35,145 nt of DNA from Candidatus Olsenella stercoravium (GTDB lineage: Bacteria; Actinomycetota; Coriobacteriia; Coriobacteriales; Atopobiaceae), in assembly GCA_019116265.1 (NCBI GenBank), contig DXBZ01000059.1, positions 1 through 35,145 on the forward strand, in the 5' to 3' direction. Position numbers and translations under genes: made by a program. Positions 25,044 through 33,513 of this stretch are shown one piece after another. How positions within the stretch are numbered: position 1 is the first letter of the stretch; every line of letters starts with the position of its first letter. Below the pieces are notes generated by a model. That model was not told where the DNA came from, did not search any database, and saw nothing but the letters and a program-made list of their open reading frames with translations.

Positions 25044-26159
25044 CTACCCCAGCCTGCCGCCCCTGCGGCTCAGCGCCGTGCGCACCGAGAACGCAAGGCC
25101 GTTGGTCCTCACGCGATAGAGTCCCTCGCGGAGCAGGTACGCCAGGTGGGCGACCCTTCCGCCGCGCGGCTCGGCGATGCCGCGCACGCGCGCGAAGAGC
25201 GCCCGACCCGTCGAGGAGATGCCCGGTTCGGAGAAGACTAGGCGCGGGTCGAGCCGCGCCATCGAGCGCTCGAGCAGCTCGCGCACCCCGGGTGCATCCT
25301 CGCCGGCGCCCTCGAGCGTGATCAGGGCGTAGTTGACCCCGCGCAGGGCGAGGGCCGAGAGGACGCGGCGGTCGCTCACGCCGGCGGCCTCGGCGGCGTC
25401 CATCATGTCGTTCCAGCGCTCGAGCGGCGTCGCCGGCGAGCGCGCGGCGAGCGACTCGGCCTCGCGCAGGTCGCGCTCGCGATAGACGTAGACGCAGCGG
25501 TCCGTGTACGCGATGCGGTCGGTGCGGCAGAGCGTCTCCACCAGAAACGGGTTGTCCGCCCAGCCGGCGCCGGGAACCTCGACAAAGCGGATCCCCTGGT
25601 CGACGAGGTAGGAGCGGCGGTAGGCGCCGGCCCAGATCGCGGGGTGGTGACGCAGCAGCTCCACGCCGTCGCCGATCGCAAAGGGCTGGCGGCGCGGCTT
25701 CACGCGCCCGCGGTAGGGGCAGCTCACGCGGGCCTCGCCGTTCTTCTCGTCAGAGACGACGCGCCAGTAGGCGCCCCGCACGACGTCGACCGCGCCCGAG
25801 CCGCCCAGCTCGTCCACGCGGGCGAGAAGGTCCTCGTAGGCGGTCGGCGGGAGGACGTCGTCGGGCTCGAGGATGGCGACCCAGGTCCCGCGCGCGGCGG
25901 CTATGCCCCGGTTGCAGGAGGCGCCGTAGCCCTCGTTGGGCTTGTCTATGAGGACGAGGCGGCTGTCGCGCGCCGCGTGGTCGCGCGCGATCTTTGCCGA
26001 GCCGTCCGTGGAGCCGTCGTTCACGCAGATGATCTCGAGCTCGCGGTGCGTCTGCGCCTCAACGCTGGCCAGGCACTCGTCGAGCGTGGCCCCGGCGTTG
26101 TAGACGGGGATGACAACGGAGACCAGCTCATGGTTCTCGGATGGGTTTATGGCGCTCAT
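25044..26159 (-). CDS. Family 2 glycosyltransferase
   Basis: This 371-residue GT2 enzyme has a very clear catalytic domain: VSVVIPVYNAGATLDECLAS (about 13-32), ICVNDGSTDGSA (about 44-55), the GYGASCNRGI helix, and EPDDVLPP (about 98-105) as the DxD-type site. This resembles WcaA-type enzymes that build capsule or wall polysaccharide. It lies on the minus strand between two plus-strand GT2 genes. GGGAGGG precedes its ATG at 26159. Substrates are unknown. Confidence 0.88.
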   Translation of the reverse strand: MSAINPSENHELVSVVIPVYNAGATLDECLASVEAQTHRELEIICVNDGSTDGSAKIARDHAARDSRLVLIDKPNEGYGASCNRGIAAARGTWVAILEPDDVLPPTAYEDLLARVDELGGSGAVDVVRGAYWRVVSDEKNGEARVSCPYRGRVKPRRQPFAIGDGVELLRHHPAIWAGAYRRSYLVDQGIRFVEVPGAGWADNPFLVETLCRTDRIAYTDRCVYVYRERDLREAESLAARSPATPLERWNDMMDAAEAAGVSDRRVLSALALRGVNYALITLEGAGEDAPGVRELLERSMARLDPRLVFSEPGISSTGRALFARVRGIAEPRGGRVAHLAYLLREGLYRVRTNGLAFSVRTALSRRGGRLG

Positions 26160-26196
26160 GACCCTCCCTGGGTCGGGGGCTCCCTGCGTCGTACCC

Positions 26197-26225
26197 TATA
26201 ATACTAGGGCGTCGTGACGGGTCAG
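26197..26225. promoter_or_regulatory. Overlapping divergent promoters between two glycosyltransferase genes
   Basis: On the plus strand TATAAT (26197-26202) is a perfect -10. On the minus strand the same bases give TATTAT (26203-26198), with CTGACC (26225-26220) 16 nt upstream as a -35. The two genes therefore probably share one symmetric -10 region. The plus-strand -35 is weak. Confidence 0.55.
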
Positions 26226-26245
26226 GGGAGAGACGGGGGAAGGCA

Positions 26246-27238
26246 ATGAGGCGAGCTGCGATCGTCATCGTGACGTTCAAGCGGCAGGTTCTTCTCGCCG
26301 GCCTGCTGGAGTCCGTGCTCGGGCTGACCGAGGCGCCGTGGCGCGTGGTGGTGGTGGACAACGAGAACTCCGCCGAGACCGCCGGCATCGTGGCGGACTT
26401 TGAGCGCCGCGCCAACGCCCTCTGGGGCGCCACGACGGACGACCCGGACGCTGCGGGCGGCACCTCGCGCGCGTGCTACGTGGGCATGGAGACCAACACC
26501 GGCGGGTCGGGCGGCTTCTCGGAGGGCGTCCGCCGCGCCTTTGAGCTGGGTGCCGAGTGGTTCTGGGTCATGGACGACGACGTCCGCGTGGAGCCGGGCG
26601 GCCTCGAGACGCTGGGCCGCTGGAGCGGCGAGGCCCAAGCCGTCATGGGCCAGCGACGCGACTTTGACGGCGGCCACTTCTACTGGCAGTACCGCTTCTG
26701 GCCGCGCCTGTGCATCTACAACCCCGTCTCCCGCGACAGCTGGCGTCCGGGCGAGCGGTACAAGCTGGCCAACGCGCTGTGCTTTGAGGGCGGGTTCTTC
26801 TCGCGCGAGGTGGTCGAGAAGATCGGCGTGCCCGACGCCCGCTTCTTCATCTACTTTGACGACGCGCTCTACGGCTACCTGGCCAGCAAGGTCACGCCCG
26901 TCTACTACGTGCCGGACTATGTGCTCTCGCGGAGCCGCGAGGTGGCCAACCAGGGCATCGGCTCGGTGCGCCAGCTCAACTCGACCTCCGACATGACCCG
27001 CTACTACATAACGCGCAACCGGGGCTATTTTGCGCGCTACTGCAGGCTGCACGGGGACTACAGCGCGCTCGGCTTTGCGTTGGGGACGCTGCTCACCTTT
27101 GCGAAGGAGCTCGTGCGGCTGCTCGCCGTTGACCGGGCGCACCTGGGCTCCGGCATGCGCCGCCTCATGGCCGGCCAGCGCGACGCCCGCAAGATCCTGC
27201 GTGACCCGAGCTGGGAGCCGATGCCGCCGCTCGCGTAG
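26246..27238 (+). CDS. Family 2 glycosyltransferase, galactofuranosyl- or rhamnosyltransferase-like
   Basis: This 330-residue GT2 enzyme has AAIVIVTFKRQVLLAGLLES at the start, VVVVDNENS, the TNTGGSGGFSEGVRRA motif (about 83-98), and the acidic site MDDDV (about 108-112). The NxGGxGGF motif with a triple-Asp site is typical of actinobacterial galactofuranosyl- and rhamnosyltransferases that extend wall or surface glycans. FIYFDDALYGY lower down fits the catalytic base region of that group. The exact sugar is an inference. The gene starts the block that includes the iron-sulfur protein and ychF. Confidence 0.8.
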   Translation: MRRAAIVIVTFKRQVLLAGLLESVLGLTEAPWRVVVVDNENSAETAGIVADFERRANALWGATTDDPDAAGGTSRACYVGMETNTGGSGGFSEGVRRAFELGAEWFWVMDDDVRVEPGGLETLGRWSGEAQAVMGQRRDFDGGHFYWQYRFWPRLCIYNPVSRDSWRPGERYKLANALCFEGGFFSREVVEKIGVPDARFFIYFDDALYGYLASKVTPVYYVPDYVLSRSREVANQGIGSVRQLNSTSDMTRYYITRNRGYFARYCRLHGDYSALGFALGTLLTFAKELVRLLAVDRAHLGSGMRRLMAGQRDARKILRDPSWEPMPPLA

Positions 27239-27286
27239 CGCGGGCGTACAATGGGAGACCGTGACGCGAGGAGAGGAACGAGACAC

Positions 27287-28570
27287 GTGGCCGAGAAGAG
27301 AGACTTTCTCGATGAGCTCATAGACCTGCAGAGCGACTGGCGCTCCCTCAAGGAGATGCCCAACCAGATGGTTGGCTCGCTCGTGGATGACGGCGAGCAG
27401 AAGGTCTACAACCCCGCCGACTACAAGGAGAAGCCCTTCGCCAACTCCGGGCGCTGCCTGCGCGTTGCCTCGGGGCGCACCGACGTCTGCTCGCGCTGCC
27501 TGGACGTGTGCCCCACGCACTCGATCACGATCCACAACAAGTCCGTCTCGGTGGCCGAGGACTGCCGCAAGTGCGGCCTGTGCGCCGCGGTGTGCCCGAC
27601 GGAGGCGTTCTCGACCCGCCGTCACATGCCGCGCCAGGTCTACGACCAGATCGCGCGCGTGGCGTCGTCCTACGAGCAGTGCTACGTGACGTGCACCCGC
27701 GCGCTGGGGCGCCTGCCGCAGGGCAACGAGGTCGTGCTCGCCTGCGTGGGCGCCGTCCCGCGCGACCTGTGGTTCTCGCTGCTCGCGGACTACGACAACA
27801 TCAATGTCTACCTGCCGGTGGGCATCTGCGACCGCTGTCGCACCACCACCGGCGAGGAGACCTACGCAGACGCCATCGCCACGGCGGAGGAGTGGGCGGA
27901 CGCGCCGCTCGGCCTGGAGGTCGAGGAGTCGGCGATGACGCACGAGCTCACGCGCGCCTACAAGCGCAGCCAGTTCGTGAGCGGGGCCGTGACCTCGGTC
28001 GAGCGCCTGGTCACGCGCACCAACCCGGCGCTCGCCGGCGCCAAGGCCGTGGCCAAGAAGATCTCCGACCACTCGCAGCGGCTCAACCGCCTGCAGAAGG
28101 AGCTCGAGAACGCCGTGGGCTCCAAGACCGCGGGCAACCACGTGCGCCTGCTCACCCAGGGCCGCAAGCTCATGATGGGCGCGCTGCAGCACGACGAGTC
28201 TCTGGCGGAGCTGGTCAGGCTCGAGGTCCCCGTGTGCGACCACGCGCTGTGCACGATGTGCGGCGACTGTGCCAAGGTCTGCACCACGCATGCGCTCGAC
28301 CTCGACCGCGACGGCCAGGTGCGGGTCCAGAGCGCCTACTGCGTGAGCTGCGGCGCGTGCGCGACCGTGTGCGAGGAGGGCGCGCTCGCCATGGAGCCCA
28401 TGGATGCGCGCGAGCTCGTGGTGCCCGACAAGATGGCCGAGGAGGTCGCCCGCAAGAAGGCCGAGGCCAAGGCCAAGGCGTCCGAGTACGTGGAAAAGGG
28501 CAAGAAGCAGCTCGGGCGCGTCGCCGACGCGCTGGAGAAGCTCGACGACTCCGGGAGCAAGAAGAACTAG
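27287..28570 (+). CDS. Multi-cluster 4Fe-4S ferredoxin-like protein, function unknown
   Basis: This 427-residue protein has two separate ferredoxin modules. Near the N-terminus, CSRCLDVCP (68-76) and CRKCGLCAAVCP (93-104) can hold two clusters. Near the C-terminus, CTMCGDCAKVC and CVSCGACATVC form a second pair. Between them lies a domain with further cysteines (C132, C136, C153, and CDRC at 181-184), possibly a fifth site, plus a helical stretch. The C-terminus is a Lys/Ala/Glu-rich coiled-coil-like helix. No membrane segment or signal is visible. GTG 27287 was chosen because GGAGAGGA lies 9 nt upstream. It probably carries electrons in an anaerobic pathway, but the partner is unknown. Confidence 0.75.
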   Translation: MAEKRDFLDELIDLQSDWRSLKEMPNQMVGSLVDDGEQKVYNPADYKEKPFANSGRCLRVASGRTDVCSRCLDVCPTHSITIHNKSVSVAEDCRKCGLCAAVCPTEAFSTRRHMPRQVYDQIARVASSYEQCYVTCTRALGRLPQGNEVVLACVGAVPRDLWFSLLADYDNINVYLPVGICDRCRTTTGEETYADAIATAEEWADAPLGLEVEESAMTHELTRAYKRSQFVSGAVTSVERLVTRTNPALAGAKAVAKKISDHSQRLNRLQKELENAVGSKTAGNHVRLLTQGRKLMMGALQHDESLAELVRLEVPVCDHALCTMCGDCAKVCTTHALDLDRDGQVRVQSAYCVSCGACATVCEEGALAMEPMDARELVVPDKMAEEVARKKAEAKAKASEYVEKGKKQLGRVADALEKLDDSGSKKN

Positions 28571-28572
28571 CG

Positions 28573-28593
28573 GGCCGAGGGTGCTTCTCGGCC
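28573..28593 (+). promoter_or_regulatory. Hairpin between the iron-sulfur gene and ychF
   Basis: GGCCGAG (28573-28579) and CTCGGCC (28587-28593) form a perfect 7-bp stem with a 7-nt loop right after the stop codon. No T tract follows, so it is a weak terminator at best. Confidence 0.45.
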
Positions 28594-28622
28594 GACGTGA
28601 CGCATGACGTAAGGAGAAGGAC

Positions 28623-29699
28623 GTGTCGCTTTCCATTGGCATCGTGGGCCTGCCCAACGTGGGCAAGTCGACCCTGTTCACCGCGCTCACCAAGAAGGGC
28701 GGCCTCGCGGCCAACTACCCCTTTGCCACGATCGACCCCAACGTGGGCATCGTGGACGTGCCCGACGAGCGCCTGGGCAAGCTGGCCGAGATCGTGAACC
28801 CGGGGCGCATCGTGCCGGCGACGGTTGAGTTCGTGGACATCGCGGGCCTGGTCAAGGGTGCCAACGAGGGCGAGGGCCTGGGCAACCAGTTCCTGGCCAA
28901 CATCCGCGAGACCGACGCCATCTGCGAGGTCGTGCGCTACTTCTCCGACCCCAACGTCATGCGCGAGGTCGGCCGCGTGGGCGAGTTCGTGGACCCCGCG
29001 GGCGACGCGGACACCATCATGACCGAGCTCATCCTCGCGGACATCCAGTCGCTCGAGAAGCAGCTCCCGCGCCTGGAGAAGGAGGCCAAGCGCGACAAGG
29101 AGCTCGCGGCCAAGGCCGACGTCGCGCGCCGCCTGCTCGACTGGCTGAACGAGGGCAACCGTGCCGCGACGATGGAGATGACCGACGAGGAGCGCGCCGA
29201 GACGCGCGGTCTGTTCCTCCTCACGATGAAGCCGATCCTCTACGTGGCCAACGTGGACGAGGACCAGCTGGGGGAGGAGCTCGACGCAATCGCCGGCGTG
29301 ACGCCGATCCCCATCTGCGCCAAGGTGGAGGCCGAGCTCTCCGAGCTCGAGCCCGAGGAGGCCGCCGAGTACCTGGCGGACCTGGGCCTTGAGAAGAGCG
29401 GCCTGGAGACGCTCGCGCAGGCGGCGTACCGGCTGCTCGGCCTGCAGAGCTACTTCACTGCGGGCGAGATGGAGGTCAAGGCCTGGACCGTGCGCGTGGG
29501 CGCCAAGGCCCCCGAGGCGGCGGGCGTGATCCACTCCGACTTTGAGCGCGGCTTTATCAAGGCGGAGGTCGCCAGCTACACCGACTACGTCGCGCTCGGC
29601 GGCGAGGCCGGCTGCAAGGCGGCGGGCAAGCTGCGCATCGAGGGCAAGGACTACGTCGTCCAAGATGGCGACGTGATGCACTTCAGGTTCAACGTGTAG
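28623..29699 (+). CDS. ychF: Redox-regulated ATPase YchF (OLA1 family)
   Basis: This 358-residue P-loop protein belongs to the Obg-like YchF family, which prefers ATP, binds ribosomes and affects stress responses. G1 is GLPNVGKST (about 9-17), G3 is DIAGLVKGA, and the altered G4 is NVDE instead of NKxD, which explains the ATP preference. The C-terminal TGS-like domain ends with the conserved [18 protein letters not shown]. The start is GTG at 28623 behind AAGGAGAAGG. Confidence 0.95.
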   Translation: MSLSIGIVGLPNVGKSTLFTALTKKGGLAANYPFATIDPNVGIVDVPDERLGKLAEIVNPGRIVPATVEFVDIAGLVKGANEGEGLGNQFLANIRETDAICEVVRYFSDPNVMREVGRVGEFVDPAGDADTIMTELILADIQSLEKQLPRLEKEAKRDKELAAKADVARRLLDWLNEGNRAATMEMTDEERAETRGLFLLTMKPILYVANVDEDQLGEELDAIAGVTPIPICAKVEAELSELEPEEAAEYLADLGLEKSGLETLAQAAYRLLGLQSYFTAGEMEVKAWTVRVGAKAPEAAGVIHSDFERGFIKAEVASYTDYVALGGEAGCKAAGKLRIEGKDYVVQDGDVMHFRFNV

Positions 29700-29807
29700 G
29701 GCGCGCCCCGTCGCCCGACCGCTCGGCAGCTCGTTGGGAAACGGCCCGGGAAACTGTCCCGCATAATGGCGCCAATCCAAGGCAAGGCCAGTCGAAGGAG
29801 GAGCGCC

Positions 29808-30920
29808 GTGGAACCGGATGCCGTTGTTTCCATCCAAGAGGCGACCGAGGAGAACGAGTGCGCTGAGGCAAGCGGAAGCGTGGCAGCGGGCGACAACCCG
29901 TCACCCGAGAGTCCTGAGCAGCCTGACGGATCTCCACAGCCGCGAAAGAAGTGGCTTTTCCCGCTGGCGGCTGGCCTTGCCGTGCTCGTGTTGGCGGTGT
30001 TTGCACTCTCACAGGCAGGAACGCCGCCGGTTGTCGTTCGCGAGCCCGGTGCCTGGCCAGACTTTCCCTACCTAGCTTCGCTTGTCGATGAACCGGATGC
30101 GTTCGTGCAGGCGATCAACAGCGAGGAGCTGAGCGACGCCTACCGGCAGGCAAAGATGAGCGGCTCCTGGGACGAATCGATCGATGTGAGCATTGCAATC
30201 GACGACCTCTCCGGCGGGGCGCCTGGCGCCTCCGGAAGCGAGCGGACCGTATTCAACGTTATCTTCACAGAGGATGGGAAGATCGATTACTTCCAGCTCA
30301 TCTACTATGGCGAGGAGGAGCCGACCATGCCCGTCGAGGCTGACGGCAACTATGTTAACCATATGCTCGTCATGACTCGTCTCAAGGGAGTAGCACTCGG
30401 CGTCTCTTCCCTCGATGGCTTTCCCGAGGGGTCCGTCCAAACGGTCTATGACGAGTGTCGTCGGTCAAACAGCGTCGTCGAGGGGTTCCTGAGCTCTCCC
30501 GATGACCTTGCCGAGCGCTGCGGCATCGACCCCGAGACGATTGTCGTGGATAACGAGTGCTATGGCGTCGCCGACTGGAGGTCAGGCTACCTGCGGGCGT
30601 GTGCGGGCTACTACCAGGCGAACACTCTGGGCGAGCTGCCCGTTGTATTGACGGGAACAGCGTACGAGGAGAGATTTGTCACGGAGGGGACCGAGGGATC
30701 GTACCTGATGTCGCTGCAAAGCGCCGATCGGTTTGCCTTTACCTCGACAAACGCAACGGATCTTGCTGTTCAGAATGCGGGCGTTTTCACCATTGCCTAC
30801 GGAAGAAACCTCGAGGACCCTGGCCAGGGCACTGAGGACGTTGAGAATACGATTGCGGGGCAGACGACTGACTACGCGTTCTCTCTCTGGAGCTTTGCCG
30901 AGGGCAAGCCCACGACGTAG
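29808..30920 (+). CDS. Membrane-anchored protein of unknown function, acidic N-terminus
   Basis: I do not recognise this 370-residue protein. It has an acidic, Pro/Ser-rich disordered segment (about 1-45), one membrane segment (about 48-68, WLFPLAAGLAVLVLAVFAL), and an outside domain of about 300 residues. That domain contains four cysteines in a 60-residue stretch (YDECRR, AERCGI, NECYGV, RACAGY), enough for two disulfides. GTG 29808 was chosen because AAGGAGGAG lies just upstream; the ATG at 29766 has no ribosome site and overlaps a CATAAT that may be the -10. Codon use is less GC-rich than in ychF. The next gene is 36 bp downstream and probably cotranscribed. Confidence 0.6.
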   Translation: MEPDAVVSIQEATEENECAEASGSVAAGDNPSPESPEQPDGSPQPRKKWLFPLAAGLAVLVLAVFALSQAGTPPVVVREPGAWPDFPYLASLVDEPDAFVQAINSEELSDAYRQAKMSGSWDESIDVSIAIDDLSGGAPGASGSERTVFNVIFTEDGKIDYFQLIYYGEEEPTMPVEADGNYVNHMLVMTRLKGVALGVSSLDGFPEGSVQTVYDECRRSNSVVEGFLSSPDDLAERCGIDPETIVVDNECYGVADWRSGYLRACAGYYQANTLGELPVVLTGTAYEERFVTEGTEGSYLMSLQSADRFAFTSTNATDLAVQNAGVFTIAYGRNLEDPGQGTEDVENTIAGQTTDYAFSLWSFAEGKPTT

Positions 30921-30956
30921 CAGTGGCTCTGACGCGCCCAGCTTAAGGAGCTTCGT

Positions 30957-31421
30957 ATGGACGAGAAGAACGACCTACGCATCAAGATTGTCATTGGAGT
31001 CGTAATAGCCCTCATTGTTTGCGCCTTCATTCCGTATGCGCACTGGGACACCGACATCGTTCCCGGACGGCTGGTGAGCGAGGGGACCATCGTGGATCGC
31101 GGCGACCGTTCACTTGCGGTACGTCTCTACACCATGTCGGCATCGGAGGACCTGATGGAGACAGACACGTTTCTCCTGCTCGAGGGCTACGTCCCCGATG
31201 ACGCCCACCTGGGCCAGCGCGTGCGCATTGGCTACAGCTACTCCGAGGGGCTCTACGAGAACCCGAACCAGACCGTGCAGGTGTCCTATTACGTGGAGGA
31301 CAATCTGCTCATGGGGTTTATTCTGGACTGGCTCATCCCATTCCAGAGCGCTGAGACGGACTTGCGGATCGTTGACGTGCGGTCCGACGGCTCGCCGCTT
31401 GTCTACAACGTGGCAACATAG
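30957..31421 (+). CDS. Small membrane-anchored protein of unknown function
   Basis: This 154-residue protein has one N-terminal membrane segment (about residues 8-28, RIKIVIGVVIALIVCAFIPY) followed by an outside, strand-rich domain. That domain holds a repeated pattern of short valine- and tyrosine-rich strands, for example VRIGYSYSEG and TVQVSYYVED. I recognise no family. TAAGGAG precedes the ATG. It is convergent with the frameshifted gene, 15 bp apart, with no terminator seen. Confidence 0.6.
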   Translation: MDEKNDLRIKIVIGVVIALIVCAFIPYAHWDTDIVPGRLVSEGTIVDRGDRSLAVRLYTMSASEDLMETDTFLLLEGYVPDDAHLGQRVRIGYSYSEGLYENPNQTVQVSYYVEDNLLMGFILDWLIPFQSAETDLRIVDVRSDGSPLVYNVAT

Positions 31422-31436
31422 AGTGCGGCGCGGGCG

Positions 31437-32331
31437 CTAGTTGTCCTCAGTGGTGTCATCTTGACGGCACTCGCCAATGAAGCCGAGGTAGCAGACTGCC
31501 TCATGCGTCTGCGCAGGGATGATGTCGTATACCGTCTCGGTTTCCGGCGTGGAAGTGAGATGGCCCCAAGAGCCAAGGCCCGCAACGTAGTATCCCGGCT
31601 GGTCCTCTGCCTGCATCTCGGAAATCATGTCGGCGTAATCCTGACAAAGTGTGCGAGAGGATATCCGACGGACGGCCGCAGTTTGTACGTGTGAGTTGTG
31701 CCTCAAATGAGCGGTCGAATACGATCCGTCTTTCCGTCGAGTTAGGGTGCGACTATCTGATAGGGGCAGCGTGCAGGCAGCGTTGTACTGGGCGATGTAG
31801 GCGTTGATGCAATCTGTCCAATCCTGGCCTACGTAGCAAGGACTGATATTGTCCATGGTGACGATGTAGTTCCCCGTGGGAACCTCGCGAGCGCTCGATG
31901 GGTCTATATGTTCCGGCACATCAACCTTCTCCCAGCGCTCTGCCGTGGCCAGCGTAAACGCTATGAAGGCGACAAGGACGGCAGCTATGCAGCCGTTGAT
32001 GATTACGAGCTTGCGCCCTCGCCCCACGCGCTTGCGCTCCGTCTCGCCTGGCGATTCGTCTGCCTCGGCGCTCGTGCCCCCCTCGACGGCGTCGCCTTCT
32101 TCTTCGATGTCGACCTGCTCTCTGTCATCGCCCTGCTCGGTCGCAGCGTTCTTCTCGTCATCCCCCCTCTGTTGCGGAGCCCTCTTCGCTGTCCGCGACC
32201 CGTTCGTCCCTCTCGGCGGCAGGTTCCTTGGTCTCGGCCGCCTCCTTCGTCCTGCCTTCGGGCTGCATGGCTCCGCACCAGCGACACGCCCGCGCCTCAC
32301 CAATCTCTTCCCCGCACCTCACGCATTTCAT
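31437..32331 (-). pseudogene. Zinc-ribbon / TM / Cys-rich membrane protein, frameshifted in a G6 run
   Basis: The gene starts at ATG 32331 behind GGAGGAG and encodes a zinc ribbon, MKCVRCGEEIGEARACRWCG, then an acidic linker. The frame stops at 32158 just after a run of six G (minus strand, 32167-32162). One frame over, the linker continues (DDEKNAATEQGDDREQ), then a membrane segment (LVIINGCIAAVLVAFIAFTL) and an outside domain with six cysteines. Removing one G gives an exact 297-residue protein, so the break is a single +1. It could be a sequencing error, a real mutation or a phase-variable switch. It is the last gene of a three-gene minus-strand operon. Confidence 0.7.
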
Positions 32332-32350
32332 GGCTCCTCCAATCCGCGCG

Positions 32351-33028
32351 CTATACCAGCGCGTACACAAGTCCCGAGTGAAGTTTTCCGTCCGAATAGA
32401 GCGAGGGAACCTCCGTGAGGTCCTCCGGGCTGTTCGCCTGCGCATCCAGCAGCTCCTTGCGTTCGGCGGCAATGTCATCCGCCGTCCAGCCCAGTCCGGC
32501 TCTCTCGTTGAGCCAGACGAGAAGTGCCGTCTCGTTCAGGGTCACCCAGTCGTCCTGCTGTTCGAACAGCTCATTCTCCAGCGAGTAGAACTTCGTTTGA
32601 TCCTCTCGCCAGAGCCGGAGCATGTAGGCGGAGACGAGCTCCTGGGTCGCAAAGCGGCCGCCGTTGCCGTCAAGGAAGTGCAGTCGTACGACGTTTGGTT
32701 GCGGCAGGCTGCTTGTTGCGTCTGCGCGTGCGGTGGCAAAGGCGGCGTGCACCTCGGCGCAGTAGGGGCAGGCATAGTTGGTGTAGAGGACGTACGTCTC
32801 CCCGGTGGCGGGCGTTGTCTCGAGCACGATGTCCGTCGGCTCTTCCCGATAGGCAAAGGCGCTTTGCTCAATCTCCACGAGATGCTCCCCTTGGCCGGGG
32901 ATGATGCCGGTGCGCAGGGCAACGAGCGCCGCCACGCCGAGAAGCGCGGCGTTCAGGACGACGAGGAGGGCCACCCAAGGGATCCTCCTTCGTGCCACTT
33001 GGCCAGCACTGTGGGCAGGGGGCTCCAT
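32351..33028 (-). CDS. Membrane-tethered DsbA-like thioredoxin-fold protein
   Basis: This 225-residue protein has one N-terminal membrane segment (about residues 17-38, IPWVALLVVLNAALLGVAAL) and an outside thioredoxin-fold domain. The redox motif CPYC lies in VLYTNYACPYCAEVHAAF. The cis-proline loop is TEVPSLYSDGKL, as in DsbA and other disulfide-forming or isomerising enzymes, and the helical insert typical of DsbA lies between them. The start at 33028 is 5 nt after the upstream stop and has no good ribosome site, so translation is probably coupled. Its neighbours carry Cys-rich outside domains or zinc ribbons, which suggests they are its substrates or partners. Confidence 0.8.
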   Translation of the reverse strand: MEPPAHSAGQVARRRIPWVALLVVLNAALLGVAALVALRTGIIPGQGEHLVEIEQSAFAYREEPTDIVLETTPATGETYVLYTNYACPYCAEVHAAFATARADATSSLPQPNVVRLHFLDGNGGRFATQELVSAYMLRLWREDQTKFYSLENELFEQQDDWVTLNETALLVWLNERAGLGWTADDIAAERKELLDAQANSPEDLTEVPSLYSDGKLHSGLVYALV

Positions 33029-33033
33029 GGCGA

Positions 33034-33372
33034 TTAGCTGTTGCGAAGGAAGCGGGTGCCGCAGTTCTCGCAGAACCAGCCGTCCTCCGGCAGCGGAGCG
33101 CCGCACTTCTTGCAGACCTGCGGCTTCTTGGGCTTGTTTGGGCCCGAGAGATCGGCGTCGTCATTGGAGCGGAACCACAGATAGAGCCCGAGGCCGGGCA
33201 CGAGGGCGGCGAGCCAATAGACCAACAGCCAGCCAAAGAGCACGAGCCCGTTGTCCCCGCCGCGCTTGGTCCGACGATAGGCGGTCCCAAAGGCAAGGTA
33301 GTACTGCACTGCGTAACATGCCGCATACAGGGCGGCGAATACCCCGCCCACAATCGTACCGGAATCAGCCAT
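33034..33372 (-). CDS. Small membrane protein with C-terminal zinc ribbon
   Basis: This 112-residue protein has two membrane segments (about residues 5-28 and 45-66, with GLVLFGWLLVYWLAALVPG) followed by a zinc ribbon at the C-terminus, CKKCGAPLPEDGWFCENCG. The fold is common in small membrane proteins of Gram-positives and has no fixed function. The start at 33372 follows a strong AAGGAGG; the longer frame to 33432 has no ribosome site. It is the first gene of a minus-strand operon with the DsbA-like gene. Confidence 0.7.
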   Translation of the reverse strand: MADSGTIVGGVFAALYAACYAVQYYLAFGTAYRRTKRGGDNGLVLFGWLLVYWLAALVPGLGLYLWFRSNDDADLSGPNKPKKPQVCKKCGAPLPEDGWFCENCGTRFLRNS

Positions 33373-33424
33373 CAGGACCTCCTTGAACGGATGGGGACAG
33401 TGTATGACCGGCCGATTTAGCTGG

Positions 33425-33485
33425 TTTCCCAATATGAGGTGCGGCGAGGCCCATTCTTGAAGAGCGGGCCGCGCCGATTGGGAAA
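33425..33485. repeat. Interrupted inverted repeat between two minus-strand operons
   Basis: TTTCCCAAT (33425-33433) pairs with ATTGGGAAA (33477-33485). Inside, CGGCG and GCCC on the left pair with GGGC and CGCCG on the right, with small mismatched gaps. The whole folds as one 61-nt stem-loop. It lies downstream of the 33514 gene and upstream of the 33372 gene, so it may end one transcript and regulate the next. Confidence 0.5.
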
Positions 33486-33513
33486 TCTCGGTGAAGAACG
33501 TGCGAGAGGGGCG

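Noticed and set aside
26222..28714. An 830-codon minus-strand open frame
   Set aside because: It overlaps the glycosyltransferase and iron-sulfur genes, whose plus-strand products have clear motifs.
29766..29768. ATG as start of the membrane protein at 29808
   Set aside because: No ribosome site lies before it, and it overlaps a CATAAT that looks like a -10. The GTG at 29808 has AAGGAGGAG.
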